NCBI GenBank assembly: GCA_905250885.1
Contig: CAJNOQ010002855.1
Span: 1-22,356 of the forward strand
DNA: 22,356 bases
Direction: 5' to 3'
Source: Didymodactylos carnosus
Taxonomy: Eukaryota; Rotifera; Eurotatoria; Philodinida; Philodinidae
Positions 20,406 to 22,356 of this stretch are shown here, piece by piece. Within the stretch, counting starts at the first letter, position 1. Every line of letters begins with the position of its first letter. The notes beneath the pieces were generated by a model that saw only the letters and a list, made by a program, of their open reading frames with translations, ran no database searches and was not told the origin of the DNA. The translations under genes and the position numbers were made by a program.

Positions 20406-21570
20406 TATGCTAGTTCAAATTTTTTAACTTAGGAGTACAACGATCATACTCCATTAAGGTTCCTTTCATACGGTTAACTCCCTTCGACTTCAGTTGCTCT
20501 TGATTTACAATGGCTTTATCTCTACCATAAGTGGATGGTAAAAAGGAGGTTTTCTGGTTTTATATGATAAACGTGCATGCAACAGATAATCAAAAGTTCA
20601 ATTTATTTCAAGTATAGAGTCTGAAAAATGGCAAAAAATTATAATGTTTGCATGCCATATGGTATAGTGATTATCTGACGAAAGTCGTACACATACATAC
20701 ATACATATACACTGGTAATATAGATTAAAAACAATAACTTTCATTCAGATTCGCGAAGTACGCTGCTATATATACGTAGGTACTCCAAAACTAATGCATA
20801 AGATAATAGATTGTTCAGAACAATTATGTTTATTAATAGTAATTAATAATTTTATCTAAGCGTAAGGCTCTTGTGTACTCGAAGTATTTAAAGATACTTT
20901 CAAGCTGTTAAAATGTTTGCTCAACGGTATAGAGAAACAGTTAGTTTAACATTGACACACGATGTTTTGCGTGATTTTTATTATCCACACAATGTTTTCT
21001 AAAAGTTTGCAAATTTGAGCATTAGATGCAAACGGTGTATGATGTTTGGACTAGTCGTACACTTACTAGCAAAACTTTTTCTATAGCAGTATTACTCTAA
21101 TCAAAGATTTGTCTGGCTAAATCAATAGCACAGTTTATTGCAATAAAATACCTTTTTACTTTGCTGTATGATGTAGTGGTCATTAGGTTAACAAACGAGT
21201 TCTATCAAAAAAAATCTAATAATGTTCTTTTTCATTTTTGATTCACAAACTTCGTCAAAAATTAGTAACTATTTAAGTATTTATAAAATTCGTCTAAAAA
21301 AGGAAATTCAGCTGTACTGTAATTTATAGAAAATATTTTTCTGCGCGGCTAGCATCACGCAATCTAAGCATAAAAATAAGATGTTTGTTTATCTATATGT
21401 CATTTCACGCAATTTCCGTTCAAAACTTCAAAATATACTTTATTCTAGCTTCTAAATACGCTGATAAATCTAGAAGTACGGCAAATTCAAAGAAAACACC
21501 CTGAAACTTAGTAATTGTTCTGGAAAATGTAAAATATAAATATACGCATTTTAAGCCATATTATAAGGTG
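20406..21570. other. Upstream flank of the FIP gene, no gene seen
   Basis: The interval is AT-rich. On the - strand, TCATATAAAA at about 20559-20568 lies about 155 bp before the ATG and could act as a TATA box. A CATA tetranucleotide tract sits at about 20692-20708. I find no exon resembling a C2 domain on the - strand. Confidence 0.4.
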
Positions 21571-22322
21571 AAACAGTTAAAATCGAGTATATTTTGAAGT
21601 GTTCAAAACCGATAGTAAGTGAGTTATGAATTTTTTAGTCTTGCATGAAAACAACCTAAACTGGATTATACTATGTTACTTAGAATAGATTTTCATCAGG
21701 CTTTAGAATTTTTACTAAAAGCAAACGTTCGAAGTCTCTCAACTATAAACTAGATTTCTAAGATCTCCTAGAAATCCTATTTTCGCCAAATGCTCTAAGC
21801 TTATTTTATTATGAAAAGTTGAACTCGAATCTTGGCTTTCAAACGATAAAAATCGCAGGTCTTTTTCTTTTTCAATCAAACGCTATTTAACAAAATAGCT
21901 ATTTGCATTATATACTGAAATGAATAATAGTTAGATAAATGAATCCGATCATCTTAACCCGTTCATTCCTAATGTCTGTTTAAACAGACATGAGTTAAAT
22001 TTCTTTATAAGTCTTAAACGACGCAAGATATTAACATGCGGTTTTCAACATTCGATAGCCAATACTTTAAGCTATGTTTTCATAGGCAAAAACTGGTTTC
22101 GGAAAAATTTTAAAGATCGAGTTTTCAAAGGAGGTCTGGAAAACCACTTCGTATCTCTCAAAACTAAACCGGCTATCTATCGATTTTTCTTTCACACGTA
22201 GATAGTCCAAAGTGTCCTATTTAAAATGGGAATCAAGCGAACTCTCAGTTTTTGTGGTTTAGGGGTGGCATCGGATTTCCTCGAAGCCCCAGGATCAATA
22301 TTTCTTTAGATGTGGTAATCTC
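21571..22322. repeat. Right-end repeat region related to 6.8-7.0 kb
   Basis: The part 21571-21670 resembles 6775-6868 in the same orientation, and 22265-22322 matches the reverse complement of 6957-7014. The middle part shares only a short string (CATTCGATAGCC at 22049-22060 and 6602-6613). A perfect 20-bp palindrome lies at 21972-21991. There is no coding content. Confidence 0.6.
21972..21991. repeat. Perfect 20-bp palindrome
   Basis: ATGTCTGTTTAAACAGACAT is perfectly self-complementary. A near-relative, TGTCTGTTTAAAAGACAG, occurs at about 19157-19174, which hints at a dispersed palindromic motif. Confidence 0.6.
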
Positions 22323-22356
22323 AAAAACGTTTTTGAGATTACCACATCTAAAGAAA
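22301..22356. repeat. Perfect 56-bp spacerless palindrome at the window end
   Basis: Two 28-base arms meet between 22328 and 22329 without a spacer and without a mismatch, up to the last base of the window. The inner part reads AAAAACGTTTTT. The outer part is the GAGATTACCACATCTAAAG string that also occurs once, alone, at 6957-6975. Confidence 0.95.

Noticed and set aside
21725..21740. tRNA T-loop-like GTTCGAAGTC
   Set aside because: No paired T-stem, acceptor stem or anticodon arm can be drawn around it.

Overview
The window looks like nuclear DNA of a small, AT-rich invertebrate genome, most likely a bdelloid rotifer (Adineta/Rotaria type). The taxon is an inference. It rests on short introns of 60-72 bp with GTAAG-type donors and TTTTAG/TTTCAG acceptors, strong A/T bias outside coding DNA, animal-specific families (claudin-like tetraspan, Rab11-FIP), and many old, mutually unrelated inverted repeats between genes. 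I see no prokaryotic operons, rRNA or tRNA genes, CRISPR arrays or viral genes.

Four protein genes can be supported. Three lie on the + strand between 4.0 and 8.7 kb. The first is a four-pass membrane protein with a cytosolic CPHC tail (4027-4779, one intron). The second is a claudin/PMP22-like tetraspan protein (5560-6171, one intron). The third is a small secreted PLAT/LH2-domain protein (8174-8638, no intron). The fourth is on the - strand, a seven-exon gene spanning 14122-20405. Its spliced product (573 aa from the nearest ATG) ends in a coiled coil and a Rab11-binding motif typical of Rab11 family-interacting proteins. Its reading frame only becomes visible when six introns are removed. 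Two of these introns are very long (1.6 and 2.7 kb), and the longer one hosts a foldback element.

The rest is mostly non-coding. The left 2 kb hold four inverted-repeat structures (145-268, 559-878, 891-1342, 1416-1481). The 9.8-12.2 kb region holds two large imperfect foldbacks, each disrupted by inserted sequence in one arm. The 14.88-15.87 kb foldback sits in the FIP intron and carries a 145-bp hAT-like MITE in its loop. Diverged copies of one repeat occur near 6.8-7.0 kb and at the right end. The last 56 bases of the window form a perfect spacerless palindrome, either the centre of a larger inverted duplication or an assembly fold-back.

The genes do not form an obvious pathway. Two are four-pass membrane proteins, one is secreted, and one is a cytosolic regulator of Rab11 recycling endosomes. 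The most unusual property of the window is the density and nested structure of independent long foldbacks.
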